NCBI GenBank assembly: GCA_002403455.1 | Contig: DHHV01000140.1 | Location: 564 to 28,694, forward strand | From: Hyphomonadaceae bacterium UBA4763 | GTDB taxonomy: Bacteria; Pseudomonadota; Alphaproteobacteria; Caulobacterales; Aquidulcibacteraceae | DNA length: 28,131 nt | Direction: 5' to 3' | Shown here: positions 7,064 to 15,950 of the stretch, one piece after another | Position numbering within the stretch: position 1 is the first letter of the stretch | Layout: each line of letters opens with the position of its first letter | Notes under the pieces: generated by a model | Databases searched by the model: none | What the model was told of the DNA's origin: nothing | Seen by the model: only the letters and a program-made list of their open reading frames with translations | Program-made: the position numbers and the translations under genes

Positions 7064-7882
7064 ATGCGTTCACTTGCTTTCGGCGCCGCCGCTGCGATCG
7101 TTTTCGTGATGCCCGCTTTTGCCAATGTTCACCAGTCCTGGACGGAAATCCTGTCGACTTATGTCAAGACCGATTCGACCGGACTTAATCGCTTTGACTA
7201 CGCCAAGTTAAAAGCTTCGGCGGCCGATAGCGCCAAATTGGATAAATATATCGTCGATCTGCAAAAGCTCACCCCGTCAAAAATGACGGACAAAGAAGCC
7301 TTTGCCTATTGGGCGAACCTTTATAACGCCGCAACGGTGCAGGTGATCATCCAGAACTATCCGGTCAAGTCGATCCGCGATATCAATAAAAATATCGGCA
7401 ATGTCTTTGGAGGGCCGTGGAAACTCAACATCCTCAATGTCGAAGGCAATGCCCTGTCCTTGGACCATATTGAACACGGCATTCTGCGCGGCGAGCGTGA
7501 AGCGCCCAACAAGGCCGCTTTCCGCGTGAAGGATTGGAAAGACCCGCGCGTGCATTACGCGGTCAATTGCGCCTCGATCGGCTGCCCGAATTTGCCGACC
7601 AAAGCCTTCACGGCCGAAACGCTCGACGCTGACCTCGACGCCGGCGCGCGCGCTTATGTCAATCATCCGCGGGCGGTGACGGTGCGCGCCGATGGCCGCC
7701 TGACTGTTTCGTCGATCTATAAATGGTTCAAAGTTGATTTCGGCAATACCGACGCTGGCGTCATCGCCCATTTGACCAAATACGCCAAGCCCGAGCTCGC
7801 CGCCAAATTGAAAGCCAGCAAAGGCGTCGCCGGCGACGCCTATGATTGGAGCATCAATTCTCCGGCCGTCGGCCGCAGCTAA
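7064..7882 (+). CDS. Exported DUF547 domain protein
   Basis: A 272-residue protein with a signal peptide (MRSLAFGAAAAIVFVMPAFA), so probably periplasmic. The rest is a DUF547 domain, recognised by the segment VHYAVNCASIGCPNL (about residues 164-178) and by the preceding AYWANLYNAATVQVII and GILRGEREAP. The function of DUF547 is not established; its conserved Cys and His have led to proposals of a protease-like fold. The start ATG at 7064 has a clear AGAGG ribosome binding site nine bases away. It is followed after 70 bases by a TVP38 gene and then a disulfide oxidoreductase. From general knowledge, DUF547, TVP38/TMEM64 and mercuric-reductase-like genes often travel together, so a shared membrane or redox function is likely but undefined. 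Confidence 0.88.
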   Translation: MRSLAFGAAAAIVFVMPAFANVHQSWTEILSTYVKTDSTGLNRFDYAKLKASAADSAKLDKYIVDLQKLTPSKMTDKEAFAYWANLYNAATVQVIIQNYPVKSIRDINKNIGNVFGGPWKLNILNVEGNALSLDHIEHGILRGEREAPNKAAFRVKDWKDPRVHYAVNCASIGCPNLPTKAFTAETLDADLDAGARAYVNHPRAVTVRADGRLTVSSIYKWFKVDFGNTDAGVIAHLTKYAKPELAAKLKASKGVAGDAYDWSINSPAVGRS

Positions 7883-7952
7883 TGATTATTTCGATTCAGG
7901 CGGCGGCGCATCCTTGCGCCGGCGTCCAGTTACAGCTTGAAAGGTTTTCGCC

Positions 7953-8732
7953 ATGACGGATTTGTCGCTGAATTCCAACCCTGCGCCCAAGAAGAAGCCC
8001 CATATCCTGGTCCAGCTTTGGCCAATTTATGTCATTTTAGGTGGCTTGGCGCTGGTCATTTCCCAAGGTTGGCACGAATACCTGACTTTGGAATCAATGC
8101 GCCAAAATATCGGCTTCTTGGATGGTCAAATCGCCAAGAATTTTGCGCTGGTGTTCGTGCTCTATATGGCGATCTACGCCGCTTGCACCGCCTTTATGGT
8201 GCCGGCCAGCTTTTTGACGATTGCCGGCGGCGCTCTGTTCGGCCTAACCTTTGGCATCCCCTTGTTTGGAGCGCTGGGGACCGTGATCGGCGCAACCGTC
8301 GGCGCATCCATCCTGTTTGTCGCCGCAAAAACCTCGATTGGCGAGGCCTTGCGCGGCATTGCCGGCCCGTTCATCAGCAAAATGGAAGCCGAATTCAACG
8401 CCAGCCCGCTGTCTTATATGTTCGTGCTGCGTCTGGTGCCGGCCGTGCCCTTTGCGGTCGCCAATATCGCGCCGTCGCTGCTCGGCGCGAAATTTCGCGA
8501 TTACGTGCTGACGACGTTTTTCGGCATCATGCCAGGCACGCTCGCCTATAGCTGGATCGGCGGCAGCATCGGCGCCGTCATCCGTGATCCCAATGCCTCC
8601 ACGGACAATATCAACGGCCTGATCGGCTCACTGGCTGGCAATGTGGCCCCGGCGCTGATCGCGTTGTTTGTCGTGGCGCTAATCCCGGTGATTTATAAGC
8701 GCTTTTTCCAGAAAAAACCCAAAGCCGCCTGA
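7953..8732 (+). CDS. TVP38/TMEM64 (DedA-superfamily, VTT domain) membrane protein
   Basis: A 259-residue inner-membrane protein with about five or six hydrophobic segments. The VTT-domain signature is visible: FMVPASFLTIAGGALFG, then GAALGTVIGATVGA-like glycine-rich helices, and FVLRLVPAVPFAVANI, in which the Arg and Pro of the family motif are conserved. Relatives are proposed lipid scramblases or flippases; the ligand of this subfamily is not known. The start ATG at 7953 follows GAAAGG. A short perfect hairpin (GGCGCA/TGCGCC) lies just upstream in the 70-base gap from the DUF547 gene. The protein is the middle member of a three-gene set with DUF547 and the FAD oxidoreductase. Confidence 0.88.
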   Translation: MTDLSLNSNPAPKKKPHILVQLWPIYVILGGLALVISQGWHEYLTLESMRQNIGFLDGQIAKNFALVFVLYMAIYAACTAFMVPASFLTIAGGALFGLTFGIPLFGALGTVIGATVGASILFVAAKTSIGEALRGIAGPFISKMEAEFNASPLSYMFVLRLVPAVPFAVANIAPSLLGAKFRDYVLTTFFGIMPGTLAYSWIGGSIGAVIRDPNASTDNINGLIGSLAGNVAPALIALFVVALIPVIYKRFFQKKPKAA

Positions 8733-8791
8733 TCGGCGTTGGCATACCAACAAGTTCCGCGTTCACGATCCAACAATAAGGACGCCATTCC

Positions 8792-10270
8792 ATGGCCGGA
8801 TTTGAAAAAACTGAAGCGATGGCGGCGCAGCCGCCGAAACAACGCGAGAAAATCGAGGCCGATGTCTGCATCATCGGCGCCGGCTCTGGCGGTCTCGTCA
8901 CCGCTTACGGCACCGCGAATCTTGGCCTGAAGACCGTGTTGTTTGAAAAAGGCGAGATGGGCGGCGATTGCCTGAATTATGGCTGCGTCCCCTCAAAAGC
9001 CCTGATCGCCGCCGGCAAGGCCGCCCAACGCTTCCGCGACGGGACCCGCTACGGCATCGCCGCCGCCGACCCACAAATCGAATGGGCCAAGGTCCGCGGC
9101 CATGTGCATGGCGTTATTGAGACGATCGCCCCAGTCGACAGCCAAGAGCGTTATGAGGGCTTCGGCGTCCGCGTCATCCGCGAGCACGCCCGCTTTGCCG
9201 ATCCGAACACGGTCGTCTCCGCTTCGGTCGAAGTGAAAGCCCGCCGCTTCGTAATCGCGACCGGCTCTGGCCCGTTCGTGCCGCCGATACCGGGCCTCGA
9301 CAGCGTACCTTATCTAACCAACGAGACCGTCTTTAATCTCGATGTATTGCCCGAAAGCCTGATCGTGCTCGGCGCCGGCCCGATCGGCATGGAGCTTGGC
9401 CAAAGCTTCCAGCGTCTCGGCTCGAAAGTCACCATCGTTGAAGCCGCCAAGGCGCTTGGCCGCTCGGAGCCCGAGGCCGCCAAAATCGTCATCGAGGCGA
9501 TGACCCATGAGGGCGTCGAATTGCTCGAGGGCTGGAAAGCCGTCAAAGTCGCGCGGGCCGGCGATCGCATCATCGTCTCGCTGCAAGACGGCTCGGGCCA
9601 AATGCGCGAGGCGCAAGGCACCCATTTGCTGGTCGCCGTGGGGCGCCGCGCCCATGTGCATGGCCTCGATCTCGAAAAAGCCGGTGTTGAGTATGACAAT
9701 CGCGGCGTGAAAACCGGCGCAAACCTGCGCACCTCCAACCCCAAAGTCTGGGCGGTCGGCGATGCGGCCGGCAAAGAGCAATTCACCCACGCGGCCGGAT
9801 GGCATGGCAGCGTCTTTGTCCGCCGCGCGATCTTCAAACAGGGCAGCCGCGCCGACAGCCTGCCGATACCGCATGTCACCTATACGGAGCCGGAAATCGC
9901 TGGCATCGGCCTCACCGAAGCCGAAGGGCGCCGCATCCATGGCGATGCGCTGCGGATCACCGAGTGGAAATTCCACGAAAATGATCGCGCCATCGCCGAG
10001 CGCGCCAAAGAAGGCTTCATGAAGCTGGTGTTGTCGCCGAAAGGCGTCATCCTCGGCGCGACGATCGTCGGGGAAGGCGCGGGCGACATCATCCAGATGG
10101 TGGGCCTTGCCATGTCCAACAAACTGAAAGTCGGCCAGCTTTATAACTTCATCTCGCCTTACCCGACCCGCGCCGAGATCGTAAAGCGCGCCGCCGGAGC
10201 CTGGTACACGCCAGTCGTCTTCACGCCGACCATGAAGACCTTGGCGGGCGTGCTCAGCAAACTGCCATAA
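8792..10270 (+). CDS. FAD-dependent pyridine nucleotide-disulfide oxidoreductase (MerA-like)
   Basis: A 492-residue class-I flavoprotein disulfide reductase. In order: FAD-binding GAGSGG (29-34), redox-active pair GGDCLNYGCVPSK (Cys60 and Cys65), NAD(P)-binding VLGAGPIGMELGQSF (from about 192), the second FAD site VWAVGDAAG, and a dimerisation domain ending ISPYPTRAEIVKR. The position that carries the catalytic His in glutathione-reductase-type enzymes is Ser here, as the motif reads SPYPT. There is no N-terminal heavy-metal domain, no C-terminal Cys pair and no mer genes nearby, so mercury reduction is unlikely. Co-location with TVP38 is a known arrangement; the physiological electron acceptor is not known. 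AAGGA lies about 12 bases before the ATG. Confidence 0.88.
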   Translation: MAGFEKTEAMAAQPPKQREKIEADVCIIGAGSGGLVTAYGTANLGLKTVLFEKGEMGGDCLNYGCVPSKALIAAGKAAQRFRDGTRYGIAAADPQIEWAKVRGHVHGVIETIAPVDSQERYEGFGVRVIREHARFADPNTVVSASVEVKARRFVIATGSGPFVPPIPGLDSVPYLTNETVFNLDVLPESLIVLGAGPIGMELGQSFQRLGSKVTIVEAAKALGRSEPEAAKIVIEAMTHEGVELLEGWKAVKVARAGDRIIVSLQDGSGQMREAQGTHLLVAVGRRAHVHGLDLEKAGVEYDNRGVKTGANLRTSNPKVWAVGDAAGKEQFTHAAGWHGSVFVRRAIFKQGSRADSLPIPHVTYTEPEIAGIGLTEAEGRRIHGDALRITEWKFHENDRAIAERAKEGFMKLVLSPKGVILGATIVGEGAGDIIQMVGLAMSNKLKVGQLYNFISPYPTRAEIVKRAAGAWYTPVVFTPTMKTLAGVLSKLP

Positions 10271-10415
10271 GCGCCAAAAGGGCGGGGGCGGTCGGCTCGC
10301 GATCGCTCCCCGCGCGCCGCTGGATCGGCAAGAATCGAGCATGCCGGCAATACGACCGTGATATTGACCGAATAAACTTGATTTGGGGCCGTCAGCCCCT
10401 CATGTGCAGCGTATC

Positions 10416-10431
10416 CTTGTTCATCAACAAG
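10416..10431. promoter_or_regulatory. Palindrome of TTG-N8-CAA type
   Basis: CTTGTTCATCAACAAG has perfect 6-base arms around CATC, 13 bases before the kinase start. The TTG-N8-CAA spacing is that of CRP/FNR-superfamily sites, but the half-site TTGTT differs from the FixK/FNR TTGAT, and the position close to the start codon would suit a repressor or a leader hairpin better. Confidence 0.25.
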
Positions 10432-10444
10432 CTCGGCGGGATGC

Positions 10445-12028
10445 GTGGACGACAACGGCGACGACCCAGATCCGCTCCCCGCACGCCCGGCGCCGACATC
10501 GCGACCGCCGCATGGGCTCGTGCGCGGCGCTACGGGCGCAAGGCCTGGCCAAGCAACGGCTCTAAAACCCGCCAGCCGGCGTGAGTCGTTCTTTTGGCAT
10601 GCCAGACTGTCGGCGCGGTTTCTGGTGCTGACGATTTTGTTCGTGATGATCGCCGAGATTTTGATCTTTGTTCCCTCGGCCGCGAATTATCGCCTGAACT
10701 GGCTGCGCGACCATGTTGAATCGGGCGAGCTCGCCTCGCTCGTCGTGCAGGCCGCCGCCGAACAAGCGGTAACCTCGGATCTTGCCATGGAATTGCTGGA
10801 GACGGCCGGCGTCGTCTCTGTCGCCATCAAGCGCGAAGGCGTGCGTGAATTCGTGCTTGGCGCGCAAGTCGCTCAACCGGTCCAATTGCTCGAAGATTTA
10901 CGCGAGCATAACGCCATTAAGGCGATCTTGGACATGTTCGGCGCGCTTGCCGCGCCGCCTGGGCGGATGATCCGCGCGATCAATTCGCCGCGCTTTGCGC
11001 CGGTCGAATTCGTGGAAATCGTTGTCAGCGAGGCCGGCCTCAAGGCCGACCTCTTGCAATATTCGATCCGCATTTTGTGGCTGTCCCTCATCATCGCTTC
11101 GGTGACCGGCAGTTTGATGTATCTGACGCTTGTCCAGGAGGTCGCCTCGCCGATGCGTCGCATCGCCGCCGCCATCGCCAAATTCGAAGCCGCCCCCCAG
11201 GATGTCGGCAGCATCATGACGCCCTCGGCCCGCAAGGACGAAATCGGCCAAACCGAGCGCGCGCTGGCCCGCATGCAAGAGCAGATCCGCCAAGCCTTCG
11301 CTCAACGCGAGCGGCTGGCTCAATTGGGCGCCGCGGTCGCCAAGATCAGCCACGATCTGCGCAATTCCTTGGCCGCCGCCCAAATCGTCACCGACAATTT
11401 GTCGGCGAGTGAAGATCCCAAGGTTCGCGTTGCTGCGCCGCGTTTGCAGCGGGCGATCGAGCGCGCGCTTAACATGGCCGCAGCGACCTTGTCTTATGGC
11501 CGCACCGAAGAGCGGATGCCCGACCTTCAACCCTTTGATTTGCTGGCCGGCGCCGAAGAGGCCGCGGCCGAAGCCTTTGCGGCCCATCCGCGCGTGATTT
11601 GGCGCAATGACGTTGACCCGAGCCTTCTTGCGCGCGCCGATCGCGAGCACGCCCATCGCATTTTCGTCAATATCATGCGCAACGCCGCCCAGGCGCTGGA
11701 GGCGGTTGCCGAGGGGCAGGGGCGCCCACAGGTGACCGCGCGCGCCGCGCGCCTTGGCGATTACATTATCATCGAATTTGTCGATAACGGCCCCGGCATC
11801 CCCGAGCGGGTGCGCGAGCGGCTGTTCACCCCCTTCGTCGCCAGCCAGAAAAAAGGCGGCTCCGGCCTTGGCCTGGCGATCGCCCGGGAATTGGCCCGCG
11901 CCATGGGCGGCGATGTGACGCTCGAGCGCACCTCGTCCGCAGGCACGGTGATCGGCGTGAAGCTGCGGGTGGCCGATGTCGATGTCGGTGGGTCGAACAC
12001 GGCCGATGTGCCGCTTGGTTATTCGTAA
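10445..12028 (+). CDS. Sensor histidine kinase (orphan)
   Basis: A 527-residue membrane sensor kinase. After a 50-residue Pro/Arg-rich N-terminus come a first membrane helix (about 57-76), a periplasmic sensor region (about 80-205, no family recognised), a second helix (about 208-228), a HAMP-like linker, and the dimerisation/phosphoacceptor helix with AKISHDLRNSLAAAQ (His303). The ATPase domain has the N box FVNIMRNAAQAL (about 407-418), DNGPGIP and GSGLGLAIARELARA. The H-box with Asp-Leu-Arg-Asn is that of the HPK4-type kinases. No response regulator lies next to it; divK and pleD are 14 kb away in the window. The start is the GTG at 10445; the low-complexity N-terminus means a later start is possible. 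Confidence 0.88.
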   Translation: MDDNGDDPDPLPARPAPTSRPPHGLVRGATGARPGQATALKPASRRESFFWHARLSARFLVLTILFVMIAEILIFVPSAANYRLNWLRDHVESGELASLVVQAAAEQAVTSDLAMELLETAGVVSVAIKREGVREFVLGAQVAQPVQLLEDLREHNAIKAILDMFGALAAPPGRMIRAINSPRFAPVEFVEIVVSEAGLKADLLQYSIRILWLSLIIASVTGSLMYLTLVQEVASPMRRIAAAIAKFEAAPQDVGSIMTPSARKDEIGQTERALARMQEQIRQAFAQRERLAQLGAAVAKISHDLRNSLAAAQIVTDNLSASEDPKVRVAAPRLQRAIERALNMAAATLSYGRTEERMPDLQPFDLLAGAEEAAAEAFAAHPRVIWRNDVDPSLLARADREHAHRIFVNIMRNAAQALEAVAEGQGRPQVTARAARLGDYIIIEFVDNGPGIPERVRERLFTPFVASQKKGGSGLGLAIARELARAMGGDVTLERTSSAGTVIGVKLRVADVDVGGSNTADVPLGYS

Positions 12029-12049
12029 AGGCCCGAGGCCATGTCGTGC

Positions 12050-14077
12050 TTACGCATCGACAGCGTCGACAAAGCGCGCATTATCCTGGATGAAGCGAAA
12101 CCGCAGCTCGGCGCGCTTGCCCATCAGCGTTTCGACCAAATTTTCCGCATCCGGCAGCTCTTCGGCCGGCAAAGCGACGCGCGCCAAGGTCCGGCTCTTG
12201 CGCGCCATTGTCGTCTCGCGCAATTGCTGCGGCATCATTTCGCCAAGGCCCTTGAAGCGGCCGATCTCCAATTTCGGCGAATTTTTGAACATCTCGCGCG
12301 CCAATCGATCGCGTTCGGCCTCATCGCGGGCATAGACTGATTTTGCGCCAAGGCTCAGCCGAAACAATGGCGGCTGCGCCAGAAAAAGCCGGCCGGCCCG
12401 CACCAAACCGGGCATTTCCTTGAAGAAGAACGTGATCAACAAGGCGGCGATATGGGCGCCGTCGACATCGGCGTCGGTCATGATGATGACCCGCTCATAG
12501 CGCAATTTGTCGAGGTCGAAGGCCTTGCCGGACGCAACGCCCAAAGCGAGCGCCAGATCAGATAATTCCTGGTTGCCCGTCAATTTGCCGGCGGCGGCGC
12601 TTTGCACGTTCAATATCTTGCCGCGTAGGGGCAGCACCGCCTGGGTGTCGCGATCGCGGGCTTGCTTGGCGGACCCGCCGGCGCTGTCGCCTTCGACCAG
12701 GAAGATTTCAGTGCCCATCGCGTCATCGCGCGTGCAATCGGCGAGCTTGCCCGGCAGGCGCAATTTGCGCGTCGCCGAGGCGCGGGCGACCTCGCGTTCT
12801 TTGCGCCGCCGCAAGCGGTCTTCGGCCCGTTGCGCGACGAACCCAAGGAGTTTCTCCGCCTCTTTCGGCTTGCCGGCCAGCCAATGGTCGAACGGATCGC
12901 GCACCAGGCTCTCAACCAGCCGCGCCGCATCGGGCGAGGACAATTTGTCCTTGGTCTGCCCCTGGAATTCAGGGTCGCGAATGAATACCGACACCAGCCC
13001 CGCCGCCGCGCCAAACACGTCATCGGGGATGACATTGGCAAAACGTTTGTCGCCGACGAGATCGGCATGGGCTTTCAGCCCCTTGGCGATGGCGGCGCGA
13101 AAGCCCTGTTCATGCGTGCCGCCTTGCGGAGTTGGAATGGTATTGCAATAGCTGCGGAAGAAGCCGTCATCATCGCCGAAACCGGCTCCGGTCCAGGCGA
13201 TCGCCCATTCGACGGAGCCCGCGCCCGCCTCGCGCGCCAGCCGGCCTGAAAACATGTCGGCCGTGATCGCCGCGCGCGCGCCCATGATTTCGGTCAAATG
13301 ATCGGCGAGCCCATTGGGAAATTTTAGAACCGCCTCCGTCGGCGTCGTTTCGTCCGAAGCGACCAGCGCGGCCGGGCAGCGCCAGCGGATTTCAACACCG
13401 CGATGCAGATAGGCCTTGGAGCGGGCCATGGCGAACAGCCGGCGCGGCTCCAAATGCGCTTCCGCCCCGAAAATCTGCGGATCGGGCTTGAACGTCACCG
13501 CCGTGCCGCGCCGCGCGCCGACGGGACCAAGATCGCGCAACGACCCTTGCGGCTCGCCGCGCGAAAAGCTTTGCGCCCAGAGCCGGCCATTGCGACGCAC
13601 TTCGACATCCAGCCGCTCGGAAAGCGCGTTGACGACCGAGGCGCCGACGCCATGCAGGCCCCCGGCGGTCTGATAGGCTTTGCCGGAGAATTTGCCGCCG
13701 GCATGCAGGACGGTGAAGATCACCTCCAGCGCCGATTTGGTAGGAAAGCGCGGATGCGCATCGACCGGAATGCCGCGCCCGTCATCGATCACCGTCACCG
13801 CGCCGTCATCGCGCAGCAGCACATCGATTGATTTGGCATGGCCGGCCACCGCCTCATCCATGGCGTTGTCGAGCACTTCGGCGAACAGATGATGCATGGC
13901 GCGCGCATCGGTTCCGCCAATATACATGCCGGGTCGGCGGCGGACGGGCTCGAGCCCCTCCAACACCTCGATATCCTGGGCGGAATAGGATCCCGGCGCG
14001 CTGTCCGGCGCGGTAAAGCTGAGCAAATCGGCGGTTTTGGCTTTCCCCATCGGGTGTTTATCGCGTGAGTCGGACAT
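12050..14077 (-). CDS. parE: DNA topoisomerase IV subunit B
   Basis: The ATPase subunit of topoisomerase IV, which decatenates replicated chromosomes together with ParC. It has 675 residues, a normal ParE length, and lacks the insert of long GyrB proteins. Motifs: EGLEPVRRRPGMYIGGTD, the ATP-binding EVLDNAMDEA, DDGRGIPVD, TAGGLHGVGASVVNALS, and the TOPRIM elements FLVEGDSAGGSAKQARDR, LPLRGKILNV and MTDADVDGAHIAALL. The C-terminus ends GKRAELRFRFIQDNA, typical for ParE/GyrB. The frame also has a GTG at 14086, but the ATG at 14077 has AGAGG eight bases upstream and is preferred. It converges with the histidine kinase gene with only 21 bases between the stops. Confidence 0.93.
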   Translation of the reverse strand: MSDSRDKHPMGKAKTADLLSFTAPDSAPGSYSAQDIEVLEGLEPVRRRPGMYIGGTDARAMHHLFAEVLDNAMDEAVAGHAKSIDVLLRDDGAVTVIDDGRGIPVDAHPRFPTKSALEVIFTVLHAGGKFSGKAYQTAGGLHGVGASVVNALSERLDVEVRRNGRLWAQSFSRGEPQGSLRDLGPVGARRGTAVTFKPDPQIFGAEAHLEPRRLFAMARSKAYLHRGVEIRWRCPAALVASDETTPTEAVLKFPNGLADHLTEIMGARAAITADMFSGRLAREAGAGSVEWAIAWTGAGFGDDDGFFRSYCNTIPTPQGGTHEQGFRAAIAKGLKAHADLVGDKRFANVIPDDVFGAAAGLVSVFIRDPEFQGQTKDKLSSPDAARLVESLVRDPFDHWLAGKPKEAEKLLGFVAQRAEDRLRRRKEREVARASATRKLRLPGKLADCTRDDAMGTEIFLVEGDSAGGSAKQARDRDTQAVLPLRGKILNVQSAAAGKLTGNQELSDLALALGVASGKAFDLDKLRYERVIIMTDADVDGAHIAALLITFFFKEMPGLVRAGRLFLAQPPLFRLSLGAKSVYARDEAERDRLAREMFKNSPKLEIGRFKGLGEMMPQQLRETTMARKSRTLARVALPAEELPDAENLVETLMGKRAELRFRFIQDNARFVDAVDA

Positions 14078-14173
14078 CGGCGCCACCTCTGCGGCCCAAG
14101 CTGGGAATAGGCAAGGCCGGCGCCTGCCGATCTACGCCTTGACCTTTGCGCGCGCGCTTGCTTGGTCAAGCCC

Positions 14174-14440
14174 ATGAAAGCGGTGCTCGAGACCAATAAT
14201 CCGGTGTTGCTGTCGGCGGCGGTTGATCGCCTCGCCCAAGAGGGCATTGCCTCGGTCGTGTTTGACAGCGCCATGTCGGCGATCGAAGGCTCGATCGGCG
14301 CCTTTCCCCGCCGGCTAATGGTCGCGCCCGACAGCGAAAGCCGCGCGCGTTGGGCGCTGGCGATCCTTGCCCGCGAGGTCGAGAGCGGCGCGCTCGCCCG
14401 ATCCATCACTGCTATGGACGATGACGAGCCGGCGCGGTGA
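14174..14440 (+). CDS. DUF2007 domain protein
   Basis: A short 88-residue soluble protein, MKAVLETNNPVLLSAAVDRL at its start, matching the DUF2007 (putative signal-transducing) pattern: an N-terminal strand-helix with the conserved NxxxL step, then a hypervariable middle and a strand with RRLMVAPD followed by a helix. No catalytic residues are known in the family. The ATG at 14174 is preferred over the TTG at 14162. The stop overlaps the GTG of the methyltransferase gene (GTGA, 14437-14440), so the pair is co-translated; a role linked to the tRNA methyltransferase is possible but unproven. Confidence 0.75.
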   Translation: MKAVLETNNPVLLSAAVDRLAQEGIASVVFDSAMSAIEGSIGAFPRRLMVAPDSESRARWALAILAREVESGALARSITAMDDDEPAR

Positions 14441-15210
14441 GCGCTCCGCTCGAGACGACGCAAGATCGCTTGCTCGATGGCGCGGTGCAATTGGTGCAGT
14501 TGCGGCGTGGCTTTCGCGCCAATGTTGATTCGATCCTGTTGGCGGCGGCGGTCGATCTGCCACAAGGCACAATCGCTGTGGAGTTTGGCTGTGGCGCCGG
14601 CGCCGCTTTGCTGAGCGCAGCGCATTTGCATCCAGGCGGTTATTTTGTTGGCGTTGAGCGAGATCTTGCCGCTTTTGACTGCGCGCAAGCAAGTTGCGCG
14701 GCGAATCCTGCTTTGCGGGCGCGGATTGGCCTCGTGGCGGGCGATGCGCTGCGCCTGTTTGCCGATAATAGCGTCGATCTTGTCTTTGCCAATCCACCCT
14801 TTTGGGACCCGCAGGCAACCGCGCGTCCGCGCGCTTTGTCGCAGGCCGCCTTGGTCGAAAGCGCGTCCTTGTCCGATTGGATCAAGGCGATGGCTCGGGC
14901 GCTGCGGGTCAAAGGCGCGCTGGTGATGATCCATCGCGCCGAACGGTTGGGGGAGGCTTTGGCGGCGCTCGCCCGTTCGTGCGGGAAGATCGCGGTGCTG
15001 CCGATTGCGCCTTACGCGGACGCGGCGGCCAGCCGAATCCTGCTGCGGGCTGAGAAAGGTTCGCGCGCGCCGCTGCGGTTACTGCCGCCGCTGGTGCTGC
15101 ATGACCGCGCGGCCCCCGCAAAATATACCGAGGAGACGGAGCAATTATTGCGAGGGCGCGCGCGAATTGCGTGGGAGGCGGGGAGGGTCACCCCCCACGC
15201 AGATTCCTGA
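14437..15210 (+). CDS. tRNA1(Val) (adenine(37)-N6)-methyltransferase-like SAM enzyme
   Basis: A 257-residue SAM-dependent methyltransferase of the TrmN6/YfiC type. It has motif I as VEFGCGAGAALLSAA (about 48-62), an acidic end of strand 2 in FVGVERD, GDALRL, and the N6-adenine/amino-group motif FANPPFWDP (about 112-120). The typical family start TQDRLLDGAVQLVQLRRGFRANVDSILLAAAV is recognisable in outline, with RxGFRANVDSILLAA as the diagnostic stretch. Probable role: N6-methylation of an adenine in tRNA or a related nucleic acid. The GTG start is inside the stop of the DUF2007 gene. The last ten or so residues (GRVTPHADS) look like unconserved tail. Confidence 0.82.
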   Translation: MSAPLETTQDRLLDGAVQLVQLRRGFRANVDSILLAAAVDLPQGTIAVEFGCGAGAALLSAAHLHPGGYFVGVERDLAAFDCAQASCAANPALRARIGLVAGDALRLFADNSVDLVFANPPFWDPQATARPRALSQAALVESASLSDWIKAMARALRVKGALVMIHRAERLGEALAALARSCGKIAVLPIAPYADAAASRILLRAEKGSRAPLRLLPPLVLHDRAAPAKYTEETEQLLRGRARIAWEAGRVTPHADS

Positions 15211-15211
15211 G

Positions 15212-15267
15212 AAGCTTTATTGCGTTCATTTGGTCGGCAAGCAAATCCTTGCTTGTCAAATAAAGCT
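15212..15267. terminator. Candidate bidirectional terminator hairpin
   Basis: Between two convergent genes, AGCTTTATTG (from 15213) can pair with CAAATAAAGCT (to 15267), and inside it CAAGCA (15238-15243) pairs with TGCTTG (15250-15255). The nested symmetric hairpins lie exactly where both the methyltransferase and the glycine-zipper transcripts end. A strong T-run is missing, so efficiency is uncertain. Confidence 0.4.
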
Positions 15268-15755
15268 CAGTAGGCGGTGACAATTGTTGAGGCTTGCGTA
15301 TAGCCTCGCTCAATCATGCAGGCGCCGAAGCTGTTGTCAAAGCTGACGTGGGCGGCTTCATAAGCGGCGAGTTCTTGACGATAAATTTCCTCTTCTTTGG
15401 CCGCTTTGCGGCGCTTTTTGATCTGCCCGCCGAGCACGCCCGCTGCGCCACCGGCCAAGGCCCCAATGCCAGCGCGATCGCCGATCACTTCGCCCAGCAC
15501 GGCGCCGCCGGCCGCGCCGATCGCCGCGCCTTTCAGGTTCTCACGGCCCTTTTTGCCGCCTTTGACCGGCGGAACGGCGGTCGCCGGGTTGAAACCCGAA
15601 ATGTCGATGGCGGCGTTACGGCAGAAATTGACGTCGGCTTGTTGGCGCTCGATCGAGCGGCCGCGTGGCGGGGCATAGCCGGCTTGCGCCAGCGCCGGGC
15701 CGGCGACAAACGCGGCGAGCGTTAGGCTGATAATGGCGAGACGGGTGCGTTTCAT
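15267..15755 (-). CDS. Exported glycine-zipper protein
   Basis: A 162-residue protein with a signal peptide (MKRTRLAIISLTLAAFVAGPALAQ, no lipobox). After a spacer with one Cys, residues about 79-110 form a glycine zipper (AAIGAAGGAVLGEVIGDRAG and then ALAGGAAGVLGGQ), followed by a highly charged stretch KKRRKAAKEEEIYRQEL and a C-terminal Cys in FGACMIERGYT. Glycine-zipper proteins of the cell envelope (SlyB/YMGG type) insert in or bridge the outer membrane; a structural envelope role is the best inference. AAGGGATCA precedes the ATG at 15755. It converges on the methyltransferase gene. Confidence 0.8.
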   Translation of the reverse strand: MKRTRLAIISLTLAAFVAGPALAQAGYAPPRGRSIERQQADVNFCRNAAIDISGFNPATAVPPVKGGKKGRENLKGAAIGAAGGAVLGEVIGDRAGIGALAGGAAGVLGGQIKKRRKAAKEEEIYRQELAAYEAAHVSFDNSFGACMIERGYTQASTIVTAY

Positions 15756-15950
15756 GATGTTGATCCCTTTTGATCCAGGTTCTATCTGAAGAACGTTGGC
15801 TTGACTGATTTATTCCAAGCATCGCGACGAAAATCGCTTGAGGCGACATATAGGCATTCGCGCCTGAACGAGAGATGAGCGACCGCGCCGCGGGCCACTC
15901 AGCAGATCAAGCCAGCGTGATCATGGACAAGAGGAGCATAAATTAGATGT

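Noticed and set aside
8792..10270. Mercuric reductase (merA)
   Set aside because: No heavy-metal-binding domain, no C-terminal Cys pair and no mer genes nearby; it belongs to the TVP38-associated reductases.
10445..12049. The kinase as one half of a DivJ/PleC-like pair with DivK
   Set aside because: It is not adjacent to divK, and the sensor and H-box do not let me assign it to that family; the link would be speculation.
12507..13249. Long plus-strand frames inside parE
   Set aside because: Shadows of the parE coding strand; no motifs and no ribosome binding site.
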